From Bradyrhizobiaceae bacterium (GTDB lineage Bacteria > Pseudomonadota > Alphaproteobacteria > Rhizobiales > Xanthobacteraceae), in NCBI GenBank assembly GCA_003963435.1, contig RXJC01000004.1, positions 1 through 64,000 on the forward strand: 64,000 bases of DNA, in the 5' to 3' direction. A program made the translations under genes and the position numbers. The first letter of the stretch is position 1; each line of letters starts with the position of its first letter. Below, piece after piece: positions 50,721 to 60,200 of this stretch. Under the pieces are notes generated by a model. The model did no database searches and had not been told where the DNA came from. It saw only the letters and a list, made by a program, of their open reading frames with translations.

Positions 50721-50927
50721 CTAGGGGATTCGAATCCCCTTCGCGACAAGCCCATCAAATTGGAAGCAGATCCCCGCGCCTTCGAAGGCCCTTCGTATCC
50801 GAGCCAGTGTTTTCACGTAGGGGACGGAACGTTCCAGCTCAAATCTGGCGATCGATCGCTGACTAACCCCGGACTTCGACGCGAGATCGTCCTGGCTCCA
50901 GCCCAGCCATCCCCGAGCCGCGCGCAC
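50721..50927 (-). CDS. Small XRE family regulator
   Basis: The frame has 68 residues from GTG 50927. The HTH reads VRAARGWLGWSQDDLASKSG, VSQRSIARFELERSVPYVKT and LARIRRAFEGAGICF. This is the common short rhizobial type that begins with TAAQ(V/I)RAARGLLGWSQ. The codons before GTG 50927 do encode VTAAQ, so the true start may be a rare codon further upstream. A GTTAACGTTAAC palindrome lies just upstream. Confidence 0.8.
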   Translation of the reverse strand: MRAARGWLGWSQDDLASKSGVSQRSIARFELERSVPYVKTLARIRRAFEGAGICFQFDGLVAKGIRIP

Positions 50928-50948
50928 CTGGGCCGCGGTGACTAGCCT

Positions 50949-50960
50949 GTTAACGTTAAC
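50949..50960. promoter_or_regulatory. Perfect palindrome GTTAACGTTAAC
   Basis: The 12-bp palindrome lies 22 bp upstream of the small XRE gene and is a likely autoregulatory operator. The rest of 50961-51292 shows no supported gene. Confidence 0.45.
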
Positions 50961-51292
50961 GCGATCTAACAGAGGACAACCTCGTCGGTCGGTGTTATCG
51001 TTACTGAAATCTTAACCGCGGCTCCTGCGACTGCGCCAGCGGCTCGGCATCAGACCGAAGCAAGCATCGCCCCGATCATATATTCGAATCCTTGAAAAGG
51101 ATTAAGTAGCCAGATGGCCCGAAGGATTTGGGCTGTTTGGACACCGCGTCGCGAACTGAGATCAGTTCGCGCCCGGCGCCAGTGCCTAGTATGCGGGCGT
51201 CCGCCCCGGGGCGACACTCGAAACTTCCGAGACACCAACTCTGCGACGAGTCCCTCCGCCGTCAAAGCGGCAGGCGGTCCGCTCTTGTCTAT

Positions 51293-51304
51293 ATGATACA
51301 TCAT
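51293..51304. promoter_or_regulatory. ATGAT-N2-ATCAT operator-like site, copy 3
   Basis: ATGATACATCAT ends 13 bp before the start of the 51318 gene and abuts its ribosome site. Binding there would block expression of the AAA module. Confidence 0.55.
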
Positions 51305-51317
51305 ATGAGGCTTGATC

Positions 51318-51881
51318 ATGAAACGGAACACTCGCTCAAACGCTTCAACTCGGTCGAACGGGAAACCACCTCCCTCCCAGAGCAGTGCCCCAGTCCCAAG
51401 TCGGACGCGGAAGAGAGCGCCGGTAGATATCGCGCTCCCTCATCCCTTGTCCTGGTGGCGAACGCGGTCAGCCGACGAATTCAAGAAGATCGATGTGGTC
51501 ATAGCACGGACCGTGCTCACCCGTACAGGTATCATTGGCGAGCCTCATTGGCATCTCGGCGCTGCTGGTGATCCCGCGGTAGCGATTGGCGTGGCCCTCC
51601 GTACTCAAAGACGTCCCAACTCGATTGTCGCGCTGGACGTTGCCATGACAGCGGTCTTGTGTGTTGCTCTTGAGGGAGACCTCACCGCTGCGCTGATACT
51701 GTCGGCCGCGCTCAGATGTCGCGCCGACATTGGCGCTCATTGCGGCGCGATTTCCGATAGTTGGTTGGCTTACCGACCGAACAAGCGCTTCGCATCCAGT
51801 CGCGAGCCAACGCCGCCGAGCGCAGTCAAAACGGCATGTCACGATGAACCGAGAGGTCCTCTCCAACCACGTAGGCTTTGA
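51318..51881 (+). CDS. Unknown protein, paralogue of 54974-55435 (copy 1)
   Basis: The protein has 187 residues from ATG 51318, with GAGG seven bases upstream. The N-terminus is basic and low-complexity. The core (PLSWWRTRSADEFKKIDVVI, AIGVALRTQRRPNSIVALDV, AMTAVLCVALEGDLTAALIL, DSWLAYRPNKRF) aligns by pattern with the protein at 54974. The matched blocks are W+s-x-a-x-F, a G-x-x-L-R-x-x-x-P strand, vDlAMTavL, aAL.LS..LR, and SWL.Y...R. I do not recognise the family. Copies flank the AAA ATPase, so a shared role is likely. Confidence 0.7.
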   Translation: MKRNTRSNASTRSNGKPPPSQSSAPVPSRTRKRAPVDIALPHPLSWWRTRSADEFKKIDVVIARTVLTRTGIIGEPHWHLGAAGDPAVAIGVALRTQRRPNSIVALDVAMTAVLCVALEGDLTAALILSAALRCRADIGAHCGAISDSWLAYRPNKRFASSREPTPPSAVKTACHDEPRGPLQPRRL

Positions 51882-52043
51882 TGTTCGGGTGTGAGATCCC
51901 GGCGCTTTAAACGCAGCTGCAAATTCGCGTGGTGTGTCGACGGCAGCGCCACGTTCAGATCGTCGACTCCCTGGGAGATCGCGGTAGCGACTCGTCCCAA
52001 TTTGCAAACCCCCTGCTCGCTTTCAACTAACCGAGGAATTGCG

Positions 52044-53444
52044 ATGAGACATTCAGCGGCAACATGCCCCTCGCCGATGCCATTGCCAGTTGAACTATTG
52101 TGGCAGACAGGCTGGCCACTTGCGGCGAGGCTGTTCTGGTCGCGCACTGCCAGCATCCCGGGACTGCCACGCGACGATCTCGCGGCGCATTTCTGGTCAG
52201 GGGACAAGGAGCGGTGCAAGTTGGCCAGCAGGACGTTCGCTGATCTGCTATTCGCTGCCGGCCGCGGTGAGGAAGCGCTCGCCGCACTGATGCTGGCCGC
52301 CGATACGGTCATTCCGCAAACCTTCGAGATCGTGTTGCCGCAACTCACCTACGCCCTCAAGCATCTTTGGAGTTGGCCGACCGTATCAAAAACCCGAGCC
52401 GACACTCTTTACCGGCTAATCACGTGGTGGCGGGCGGCTCGGGGCGATTTTGTCGACGATGGTCGCAGCATCTTCCTTATCGCCGGCAAGATCGAGACGT
52501 TGGATGCTTCGGGCGGGCTGCCACCGCCGTCAAGCGAGCACACCGCGAGCAACAAGCACGAGCGAAGCCGCAATGACGCGCCGCAGCCGCCCAGCCTTGT
52601 TGTTATGCCCAAGAGCCGAGCGACGAAGCTCAACAACTATCACTCCGAGTTCAACGACCTGGTCGATGCGCGCCTGCCATTGGTCGTTGCCCGCGACCTC
52701 GCCGCGACGCGTAAATCGCTTATGTCCGAGTATCCCCATGCCACAACTGCGATCGATCTCATCTTGCGCTCCGTACGTGAAGGGGAGCCTGTGCACGTCG
52801 CTCCAGTCCTTCTGGTCGGCCCCGCTGGTGCCGGAAAGTCACGCCTAGTGCGCCGATTGGCCGAGAATTTGGGATTGCCAGTCTACCGCTATGATGGCTC
52901 AGGCGCCTCAGACAGCATGTTCGGAGGCTCTCCGAAGGGCTGGGGCAACACCGTGCCCTCGGCGCCGGCTCGCGCGGTCAACCAGACGCGCGTGGGTAAT
53001 CCTGTTTTGATGGTCGACGAAATCGAAAAATCTGGCACAGCAACGCGGCACGGTAGGCTCTGGGACGCGATCCTACCCTTCTTGGAGCGCGAGACAGCCA
53101 GCCGCTATCGGGACGTCTCGCTTGACTGCGAACTGGACCTATCCTGGATCTCCCATATCGCTACGGCCAACAGTATCGAGAGTCTACCAGCGCCCCTGAA
53201 GGACCGCTACCGCATCATCAAAGTGCCGGCGCCCTCACTGGGACACCTACCGCAACTTGCTACTGGCGTGCTGAAGGAGATGGCACTTGAGAACGGTGAG
53301 GCAGAATTCGTTCACCCGCTCGCGCCCGACGAACTCGCAGTCATCGCTCGCGCTTGGGAACAAGCAGGTCTATCGCTTCGAAAGCTGCGGAGGATAATCG
53401 CTGCTACCCTTGAGGCCCGAAACGCGACAGCGCTGAAGCACTAA
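52044..53444 (+). CDS. Lon-like AAA+ ATPase without protease domain
   Basis: The protein has 466 residues. ATG 52044 follows GAGG; the frame to 51891 lacks a site. The N-terminal 230 residues are of unknown fold. The AAA module has Walker A LLVGPAGAGKSRLVR, Walker B VLMVDEIEKSG, sensor-1 ISHIATANSIESLPAPLKDR (Arg finger region) and the helical lid. These are the features of Lon-type AAA domains. The chain ends soon after the lid, so no Ser-Lys protease follows. It likely remodels or unfolds a partner, perhaps the flanking paralogous proteins (inference). Confidence 0.88.
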   Translation: MRHSAATCPSPMPLPVELLWQTGWPLAARLFWSRTASIPGLPRDDLAAHFWSGDKERCKLASRTFADLLFAAGRGEEALAALMLAADTVIPQTFEIVLPQLTYALKHLWSWPTVSKTRADTLYRLITWWRAARGDFVDDGRSIFLIAGKIETLDASGGLPPPSSEHTASNKHERSRNDAPQPPSLVVMPKSRATKLNNYHSEFNDLVDARLPLVVARDLAATRKSLMSEYPHATTAIDLILRSVREGEPVHVAPVLLVGPAGAGKSRLVRRLAENLGLPVYRYDGSGASDSMFGGSPKGWGNTVPSAPARAVNQTRVGNPVLMVDEIEKSGTATRHGRLWDAILPFLERETASRYRDVSLDCELDLSWISHIATANSIESLPAPLKDRYRIIKVPAPSLGHLPQLATGVLKEMALENGEAEFVHPLAPDELAVIARAWEQAGLSLRKLRRIIAATLEARNATALKH

Positions 53445-53551
53445 TGTCGCTCGACGCCTGGGCACCGGCGGTTCGACCGGCGAACGCGAGCCTGCGATCA
53501 CATCATAAGCCTGCGAACATACACAATCAGCAATGTCGGAGAACTCTAATT

Positions 53552-53902
53552 ATGTCGACCGAGGACGACGGGGACGGCGTGAACGTACTGCGGCTGCGTG
53601 AGATTAAGTCCTACTTGAGGGGCGAGGCACCGTCACTTTCCGTGCTTGCGAAAGCCCCACAGCTACGAAGTTGGCGACTGGTCATTGCAGACGTCAGAAC
53701 TGCCGACGATCGGCCGCGCCTTCTCATGGTCTTAGTTGGCCATGTCTCTGGCCATCCCCACTTCATTGACGGCCGCTTCATTCGCACCTCGGAGCTAATT
53801 TGGCTCGACCGCAACCGCAACTGGGCGCGCAGCTGGAATCGTGTCTACCAGCTTGGCGCAGCGTCGAGCGACGGAGCCGCCCTCGGACAAAGTGAGGTGT
53901 GA
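53552..53902 (+). CDS. Small hypothetical protein, DUF6634-like
   Basis: The protein has 116 residues. ATG 53552 follows GGAG. The pattern LSVLAKAPQLRSWRLVIADV, LVGHVSGHPHFIDGR, FIRTSELIWLDRNRNWARSW and NRVYQLG recalls a small family found beside accessory genes in Rhizobiales that I know as DUF6634. I give this name with caution. Soluble, no signal peptide. Confidence 0.72.
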   Translation: MSTEDDGDGVNVLRLREIKSYLRGEAPSLSVLAKAPQLRSWRLVIADVRTADDRPRLLMVLVGHVSGHPHFIDGRFIRTSELIWLDRNRNWARSWNRVYQLGAASSDGAALGQSEV

Positions 53903-54141
53903 GCATGAATTTAGCCCGCTTGGAAAGCAGGAGGCCATGCCTCTTACCGAGCTCTTGGCGGTCATTGCGAATCTTCGCCGCCGTCACGGCCATCGACATT
54001 GACGCCACTGCGTGACCTGACTTCCGCATCTCCACAACGGCGCAACCTTTGAAGGCGACGCCGGTGCCGCCGGCGAACAGATCCACCTCCGCGCCTGCTT
54101 CGAAGCCTGCGGCAATGCAATTCATTCTAGGAGCTGACACG

Positions 54142-54711
54142 ATGGGAACGATCTTCATCCATGCGAAAGAAGATACTGAACTAGGCGCGCTTCGGCTCGC
54201 TTGGCTCTCAGTCGAGGCCGACGGGCGGACGGACGCTTTTGCTCGAGGACGCCATCTCTCCTTCCAGCTCGATCCGCCACCAACAGAAGACGAATCCGCG
54301 CTCGTCCTCATCACCCGCGCGACTGCGGAAGCCGCGAAAGTAGAACACTGCGGCATTCCACCACAGATAGCAGGCGAGAGGCACAGCGCCTACCTAGAAC
54401 GGCTTGCAGACACTTTGGACAAGCAAGCGCCGGTCGCGAAAAGCCGCGAGTCGGCCCAGCAGCAGGACGACGCTGCCCGCAATGTCCTTACGGAACCGGT
54501 CATCGTCCGACGCTCAGGCGTGATGTCCGGCGATCCCGTATTCCGTGGCACCCGCGTGCCTCCCGCACCGATCATCGCAATGCTCGCCGAGCTGACCGCC
54601 GACGAGATCGTTCGGCGACATTACCCATCGCTGTCCCAAGACGAAATCGAGCTGGCGTTGCGGCAAGCTTGCCACCTGCTCGAGCTCACCGCTCCTTTAG
54701 AGGAGCACTGA
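54142..54711 (+). CDS. DUF433 domain protein
   Basis: The protein has 189 residues. ATG 54142 follows AGGAG by eight bases. The N-terminal half (GALRLAWLSVEADGRTDAF, LVLITRATAEAAKVEHCGIP) is unknown. The last 65 residues form a DUF433 domain (VRRSGVMSGDPVFRGTRVPP, AELTADEIVRRHYPSLSQDE). This is a small winged-helix fold often acting as the antitoxin of VapC-like or DUF5615 toxins. No toxin gene is next to it. Here it is coupled to the AAA module. Confidence 0.85.
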   Translation: MGTIFIHAKEDTELGALRLAWLSVEADGRTDAFARGRHLSFQLDPPPTEDESALVLITRATAEAAKVEHCGIPPQIAGERHSAYLERLADTLDKQAPVAKSRESAQQQDDAARNVLTEPVIVRRSGVMSGDPVFRGTRVPPAPIIAMLAELTADEIVRRHYPSLSQDEIELALRQACHLLELTAPLEEH

Positions 54712-54713
54712 AC

Positions 54714-54926
54714 ATGCGGACGTTTGCCCTTTCATCTGGTCTCTTGGAATCGAGCACGCGGACAGCCCGGACGACAGCCGTGCGTTGCCATTTCAGGAAG
54801 ACCGACACCTTCGAAGAAGTTGATCCACGCTCTCTGCGAATAGAACCGTGGGCGTCGGCGGCTCAACGTCGCGATCCCCTCGTCAGCAATCCACGTCTAA
54901 CGGCGGCTCAAATATCGGTCTGCTAG
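54714..54926 (+). CDS. Small hypothetical protein
   Basis: The frame of 70 residues starts at ATG 54714, two bases after the DUF433 stop, with AGGAG nine bases upstream. It reads MRTFALSSGLLESSTRTART and later FRKTDTFEEVDPRSLRIEPW. Translational coupling supports it; the sequence itself shows nothing recognisable. Confidence 0.4.
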   Translation: MRTFALSSGLLESSTRTARTTAVRCHFRKTDTFEEVDPRSLRIEPWASAAQRRDPLVSNPRLTAAQISVC

Positions 54927-54973
54927 CGACCGCTTATTCCTGTCACCGCCTTCACAAAGAAGGAGCTTCCCGG

Positions 54974-55435
54974 ATGGCAATGAAAACTGACGGGCAACGT
55001 GAACGCGACGATGCAGTCAAGATGCACGTGCTTGCTTATTGGCGCAGCTTCCCAGCCGAACGCTTCGATGACTTGAAGCGGGAGGAAGTCGCGAAATGTA
55101 TCGAGGCGATCGCGAGAGCGTTCCCGATCTGGGGCGCTGTTATTCGAGGAGGAGCGGCCGCTGCCAGCGGGATTGTCTTGAGACTTCGCGCACCACCAGA
55201 AATTTGCCTCAGGGTCGACCTGGCAATGACTGTGCTCCTTAACACCGCATTTGAGAATGCTGGCGCTGCGCTCGTCCTATCCTACGGCTTACGAAGTGCG
55301 CCACTCGATCCAAACGAACGCTCCAAGCTCGCTACATCTTGGCTTGTATACAATCTACGACGGGAAAACCGTCGTCTTGGTGGCCGTTCGTCCGATTTTA
55401 GCCAAGCAGGCGCGCGCCAGGAGGACACGGGGTGA
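54974..55435 (+). CDS. Unknown protein, paralogue of 51318-51881 (copy 2)
   Basis: The protein has 153 residues. ATG 54974 follows AGGAG by eight bases; longer frames lack a site. The core reads VLAYWRSFPAERFDDLKREE, IVLRLRAPPEICLRVDLAMT, VLLNTAFENAGAALVLSYGL, RSKLATSWLVYNLRREN. It matches copy 1 block by block although overall identity is low. The last codons overlap the start of the decayed phosphoesterase gene. Confidence 0.72.
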   Translation: MAMKTDGQRERDDAVKMHVLAYWRSFPAERFDDLKREEVAKCIEAIARAFPIWGAVIRGGAAAASGIVLRLRAPPEICLRVDLAMTVLLNTAFENAGAALVLSYGLRSAPLDPNERSKLATSWLVYNLRRENRRLGGRSSDFSQAGARQEDTG

Positions 55436-55696
55436 CGTTGAAGGTGGAGATTATGTCGGATCTCCACATTGCGCGTTCTGCGCAGCATCAATTTCCGCCA
55501 CTAGCACCGGGAGCGGACCTAATTCTGGTTGGGGGCGACCGCCATCGAAAGGCTGCAAGAGCTGCGAGAGGCATATCCAGGCGCACAGTTTGCGTGGTCG
55601 CACTCGCCTGATCAAGCCCTCGTGGCTGCCGGAATGAGAAGATTGGCTCTGATCCGTTATTTGCAATCAATGTCGGGGGAATTAGCGAGCGCCTGA
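55432..55696 (+). pseudogene. Frameshifted metallophosphoesterase remnant
   Basis: From GTG 55432 the frame gives VEIMSDLHIARSAQHQFPPL and ADLILVGGD, the first two metal-binding motifs (D-x-H and GGD) of calcineurin-like phosphoesterases. It then stops at about 55610. The next frame continues with AIERLQELREAYPGAQFAWS and ends at 55696. The GNHE and GHxH motifs are gone. A frameshift after GGD and loss of the middle explain this. Confidence 0.6.
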
Positions 55697-55837
55697 GGCA
55701 TCGCCGGTCAAATAATATGCCCTGTGGCGCGCCGCTTGGGAGAGCGCGCAGTCCCGCACGGCTGAGATTCCGTGGCGGCCACGATTGTCACTCCTCTCCA
55801 CACGTAAGGCGAATTCCGAACACGCAGGAAGGAAAAG

Positions 55838-56032
55838 ATGCGTTCGTCTCGTCGACCCAAACCATCGCCAGGAAACGAACGTCATGGTGGAGACCGGGAT
55901 GATGACGGCGACTTGCTCGTCTCAACTCCGGCGTCCCGGCTCGTACAGGCGCTGGCCAGGCACCAGGCCTGGCTCGACCTAAAGCAGTCGAAAAACGCCA
56001 AGGTTCAAATCGATCCAAGTCTATTGACTTGA
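55838..56032 (+). CDS. Small hypothetical protein ahead of the recombinase genes
   Basis: The protein has 64 residues with AGGAAGG before ATG 55838. The N-terminus is Arg/Gly/Asp-rich. The second half is a helix (SRLVQALARHQAWLDLKQSK). It may be a small DNA-binding or accessory factor of the recombinase set that follows by less than 50 bp. Confidence 0.5.
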   Translation: MRSSRRPKPSPGNERHGGDRDDDGDLLVSTPASRLVQALARHQAWLDLKQSKNAKVQIDPSLLT

Positions 56033-56079
56033 ACAAATTAGAGCCCTACAACGCGTCCCCGGAAAAGGAGCATGTCATC

Positions 56080-56865
56080 GTGAGAAAACTATCGAACGAC
56101 CAGACGACGGCCATCTATGTGCGATATTCGACCGAGACTGATCAAACGTCCATCGGTCGTCAGGCCGCGGCCGACGATACCGCCCTCACTGGGTCGATCC
56201 TCGCCTACGCTAGGAAATGGTCGCGCCAGCCCTCTTTGTTTAGCAAGATCCGAAATCCCACCCGCCGTTGGACGAAGCGCTGGACAACCACAGCCGCTGA
56301 AGAAAACGCAAAGACGTACGCGGTCTATGCTCGTTCAGCGACCTTCAACCCGGCCAGCATCGCGCGCCAAATCGAGCGGAGCACCGAATACGCCCGCGCC
56401 CTAGGTGCCACCCTCGTGGCCGAATACGTCGACAATGGCGTGGCCGGCACCACGAATAAGCGTCCGGCACTCGCCCGCTTGATTCGAGATGGCAAACAGG
56501 GCCGGTTCGGAGATCTGATCGTCGAGGACCTCGAGCGCATCTCGCGGACGTTGAGCGGCCGCTTTGGCGTGATCGACGCATTGGAGAGGCAGGGCATCTC
56601 CATCCACTCGCTCGAGCACTCCTTGGCATGTCCGACCCAACGACCGCCAGGTATCGATCGAGCATCAACACTACTGTCAACAGCAGCAGTTCAATTCAGT
56701 CGACCAGATGATTACGTTGATCAGTTCCGCGAGGACTGCAACCGCTCGGCGCGCTCGAACCCTATGGTAGCTGTCTCGAACCGACTGGTAAGGTCGGCGC
56801 GCACCACCATCCGGCGGCTCAGCCGGCTGATCTCGGCCGTCCTCCCCAAGAGGGCCGGCAAGTGA
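56080..56865 (+). CDS. Serine-recombinase N-terminal-domain protein, degenerate (partner 1)
   Basis: The protein has 261 residues. GTG 56080 follows AAGGAG by nine bases and is preferred over TTG 56029. A first resolvase-like start (TAIYVRYSTETDQTSIGRQA) is cut short. A second, complete domain follows (YAVYARSATFNPASIARQIE, VAEYVDNGVAGTTNKRPALA, LIVEDLERISRTLSGRFGVI). In it the catalytic Ser position of Y-A-R-x-S holds Ala (YARSA). No recombinase or zinc-ribbon domain follows; the tail is basic. Strand transfer is unlikely. Its four-base overlap with partner 2 argues for retained function, perhaps as an accessory subunit. Confidence 0.78.
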   Translation: MRKLSNDQTTAIYVRYSTETDQTSIGRQAAADDTALTGSILAYARKWSRQPSLFSKIRNPTRRWTKRWTTTAAEENAKTYAVYARSATFNPASIARQIERSTEYARALGATLVAEYVDNGVAGTTNKRPALARLIRDGKQGRFGDLIVEDLERISRTLSGRFGVIDALERQGISIHSLEHSLACPTQRPPGIDRASTLLSTAAVQFSRPDDYVDQFREDCNRSARSNPMVAVSNRLVRSARTTIRRLSRLISAVLPKRAGK

Positions 56866-57251
56866 TTTTCGCGGTCTACGCAAGTTCCTCAATCGGGGAT
56901 CTGGCGAGCATCGAAGGCCAGATCGCAGCGGGGCGACAGTACGCTGCTGCTCACAGCGCGAGCACAATCGACTACGTCGACAACGGCGTCGACGGGACCA
57001 CGATCGGCCCGAGGCTCCGCCAGTTGCTTGAAGATGCCAAGCTCGGCGTCTTCCGACGTTTGGTTGTGGATCATCAGTCGCGCCTTGCGCGCACACCAGC
57101 TGTCCTGATCCGCGTGATCTTCATGTTGTACAGCGAGGATGTCCGATGCCTTATCCTCGACGGCAACGGGACCCGGCCCACCATTCATCGAAGCGAAGCC
57201 ATCTACGGCTATCGGCCCTCCTCCCCTTCTCCGTGCAAGAGTAACAAGTAA
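56862..57251 (+). CDS. Serine-recombinase N-terminal-domain protein, degenerate (partner 2)
   Basis: The protein has 129 residues from GTG 56862 with AGAGGG upstream, overlapping partner 1 by four bases. The resolvase fold is recognisable: FAVYASSSIGDLASIEGQIA, STIDYVDNGVDGTTIGPRLR and RRLVVDHQSRLARTPAVLIR. The motif Y-A-R-x-S has become Y-A-S-S-S, so the Ser remains but the conserved Arg is lost. The chain stops after the catalytic domain. It is likely an accessory or regulatory subunit, or in decay. Confidence 0.75.
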   Translation: MIFAVYASSSIGDLASIEGQIAAGRQYAAAHSASTIDYVDNGVDGTTIGPRLRQLLEDAKLGVFRRLVVDHQSRLARTPAVLIRVIFMLYSEDVRCLILDGNGTRPTIHRSEAIYGYRPSSPSPCKSNK

Positions 57252-57252
57252 C

Positions 57253-60200
57253 GTGACGCTCGACTCCCCCATCGACATCAATACTGGAGAGGACCTACCT
57301 GCACTCTATCGCCCACCTGCCTCCGCGCTACCGCCGCAGAAGGCAGTCGAGGTGTCTAGCCTGTGCGCAATCTACGCACGGTATTCAACCACTGGTCAGC
57401 GGGAAACCTCGATCGAGCGTCAGGTTGCCGATTGCAAACTCTACATTGCGGATAAACGGTTAAAGCTGGTCGACTGTTATGAGGACCGCGGCGTTTCCGG
57501 AACGACCGACGAACGCGAGCAGTTGGAACGACTGCGCGACGATGCCAGGCGGGGGCGCTTCACCCATGTGGTGATCGAGAGCTTGGACCGACTAGCACGA
57601 CGATTGAGCATTGCGCTCAAAATTTTCGAAGAGCTGTTGGATCTCGACATCGTTCTGCATGATGTTGAAGAGAACCGCGCGCTCACAATCATCGATATCG
57701 GACACAAGGGCGCTTCTGCACAGTCTGCCCGTGACCTCTTAGTTAACCGTAACCAGAAGGGCAAGCGTAGAAATGCGGCCCTTGGGACCTTTGGCATCGC
57801 GAGCTGCTTCGGCTACGAACGGTACTGGGACGGAAAAGAGCAAAGCGTTCGGTGGAGAAAGAACGAGAAGGAAGCAGCCCTCATTGTAGAAGCCTTTGAG
57901 CTCTGCGCATCAGGCGTAAGTATCCAAAGGATCTTGGACATATTCAACGCGCGTCCTGAAGCCGAGCGTGGAGGAAAACGATGGACGCGAAACTTTTTGG
58001 TCGGCAACAGGCGTTTCGCCAATGGCGTCCTCCGAAGGCTCCGCTATAGGGGAGTTCGTATCCATGGGCGTACCAAGATCGAGAGGAACAAGGATAAAAC
58101 GAAGAACAGGAAGTGGAATATCTCGGTTCATCCCCTGAGCCACTGGGTGACCGGGAAGCTCGACCCCTCCTTGCTGATCGTGACGAAAGAGCTCTTCGAC
58201 CGCGTGCAAGCGGTCCTGAATGAGCGGTCGGAGGCGGCTGCCGCGATGCGAGCAATTCCGCGGTATACCTCCAAGCACGCCCCTCTGCGTGGATTGATCA
58301 AGTGCGCACACTGCGGTGGCAATATTACGCCGACCCTCAAGCGGAAGGAATCGAAGCCGCGGTTGCTCTGCAACAAGGCGCGAACCAAGAACGGCTGCAC
58401 CAATACTCATTCGTTCACGCTTGGAGCCGTGGAGGATGAGATCCACCGTCTCCTAGTTGAGAATCTCGGTACGGCCGACGCCTTGGTTCCGTATGTCACC
58501 GCTTACAACGATGCCGTGCACGAACGTCTGAAGAATGCCGACGACAAGATAGAAGAGCTTGAGGTATCCCGCTGCAACATCATTCGCCGAATGGATCGCA
58601 TCCGCGAGGATGAGGAAAGCCAGCGATATCCGAGGGACTATCTGGAAAACGCTCGGCTCAAACTAAATGTCGAATACACAAAAGTTGAAAAACGCCTAGC
58701 GGAATTGGCTGCGTTGGCCCGTGAATACAAGAAAGGGGTTGATCCGGTCGAACGCACCGAGGCACATCGCATGCTGCTGGCATCGCTAGCCGACGTCTTC
58801 AGTGACAGCTTTGAAGCGACGTCCGAGACCGGCACCAAGGTGGTGGCGGCGTTACGGCGGCTCATCCATTCGGTGATTGTCGATATCGATCAAACCGGAT
58901 GTTCGATCGAACTGAAATGTAGGATAGTATCCGAACACGACGATAGCGAACAGAATCTTGCGGTATTCAGTTCTCGTCTTGAACGAGAGGTCCGCACTTG
59001 GAGGGCATCCGTGCGAGAGGTCCGCCGGGTCGCCGAGTTGGCGGACGCTGGCCACCGCAGTGTTACCGACGGAGAATGGGAGAAGATTGCGCACCTTGTG
59101 CCTGATTCCGTCGCAAGAAGCCGCCGGGGCAATGTCACGGTTGACAAGCGCAATATCGTGAACGCCGCCTTTCTCCATCTCTGGGAGGGGGTGCCGCTGC
59201 TTCATATGCCCAGCTCCTTCGGCCCTAGCGAAGCGGTGTTCGCTGGATTGAAACGGCTTTCAGAGAGCGGGGGCTGGGATGCGGTGGCTGACGCCCTCCA
59301 CAAGATCTCTCCTGAACGGATCCCGGACGTCAAGTCGAACATGTTTTCGACCGACCGACGCAGCCCTTCATCTTCGCTCAAGGGACTGCCGCTGATCAAA
59401 GCGAAGTATGGGATTTCCGCTACTGCGGGTGAGCACGCCCCGACCGACGCCGTCTGGAACGCGGTGAAAAAGCTAATTCCCGAGCAAGCGCTGCAGATTA
59501 ATAAGGAACCTGCCCCAGTTGATCCGAGGACGTTTCTGCATGGCTTCTTGTTCTGGCTGAACAAGGGCATTCCCATGCCGCATCTGCCGCTGATGTTCGG
59601 CTCGCTCAAGTTCTTTAATCACGCGCTGTCACGCTTGGCCAATCACGGGCATTTAGACGAATTGGTGAAGACGCTTCAAGATATGACGCCCTCACCGTTG
59701 GAGGGAGCTGACCTATCGAGGCTTGATCGATTCCCACGAGCGACGAAAGAGAGAACGGTTTGGCGACGAGCGCTTCCCAAGCAGAGTGACGTCGACGGCA
59801 TTCCCGAACACTTTCCCGACGATAAGACCTGGAGCCTTGTTCAACATCTATTCCCAACGGAGCTCCTATTTCTCAAGGATCAGCTAGCGATGGTGAGCCC
59901 ACAACGGCTAGCGCACGCAATCTTGTATCGGGCTCGCGAGAAGATCCCTTTTGCAATCATGCCGGCCCATTTCGGTGACCCCGAAAAGGTGCAACTCATC
60001 GTCAAAAAATGGGTTTTCCATCATCTTTGGGACGAGTTCAAGCGCATCCTGAACGAGCACGCGCCAGAGGTCCTGCGCAATGCGGACTTGAAAGTCTTCG
60101 ATAGGTACAGGCGTGGCCGCCTGACCCGCTACCGCGATCTGATAAACGCCGAGCGATTGCCAGCGCCTCCTCACGAGCCTACGAGCGCAGATTTTGCCTT

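Noticed and set aside
51114..51296. Plus-strand 60-codon frame with a CxxC pair
   Set aside because: Ribosome site is too distant and the frame crosses the operator-like site; no other support.
53778..54356. Minus-strand frame with protein-like stretch GFEAGAEVDLFAGGTGVAF
   Set aside because: It overlaps the well-supported DUF433 gene start and has no ribosome site. A remnant between 53903 and 54120 cannot be excluded.
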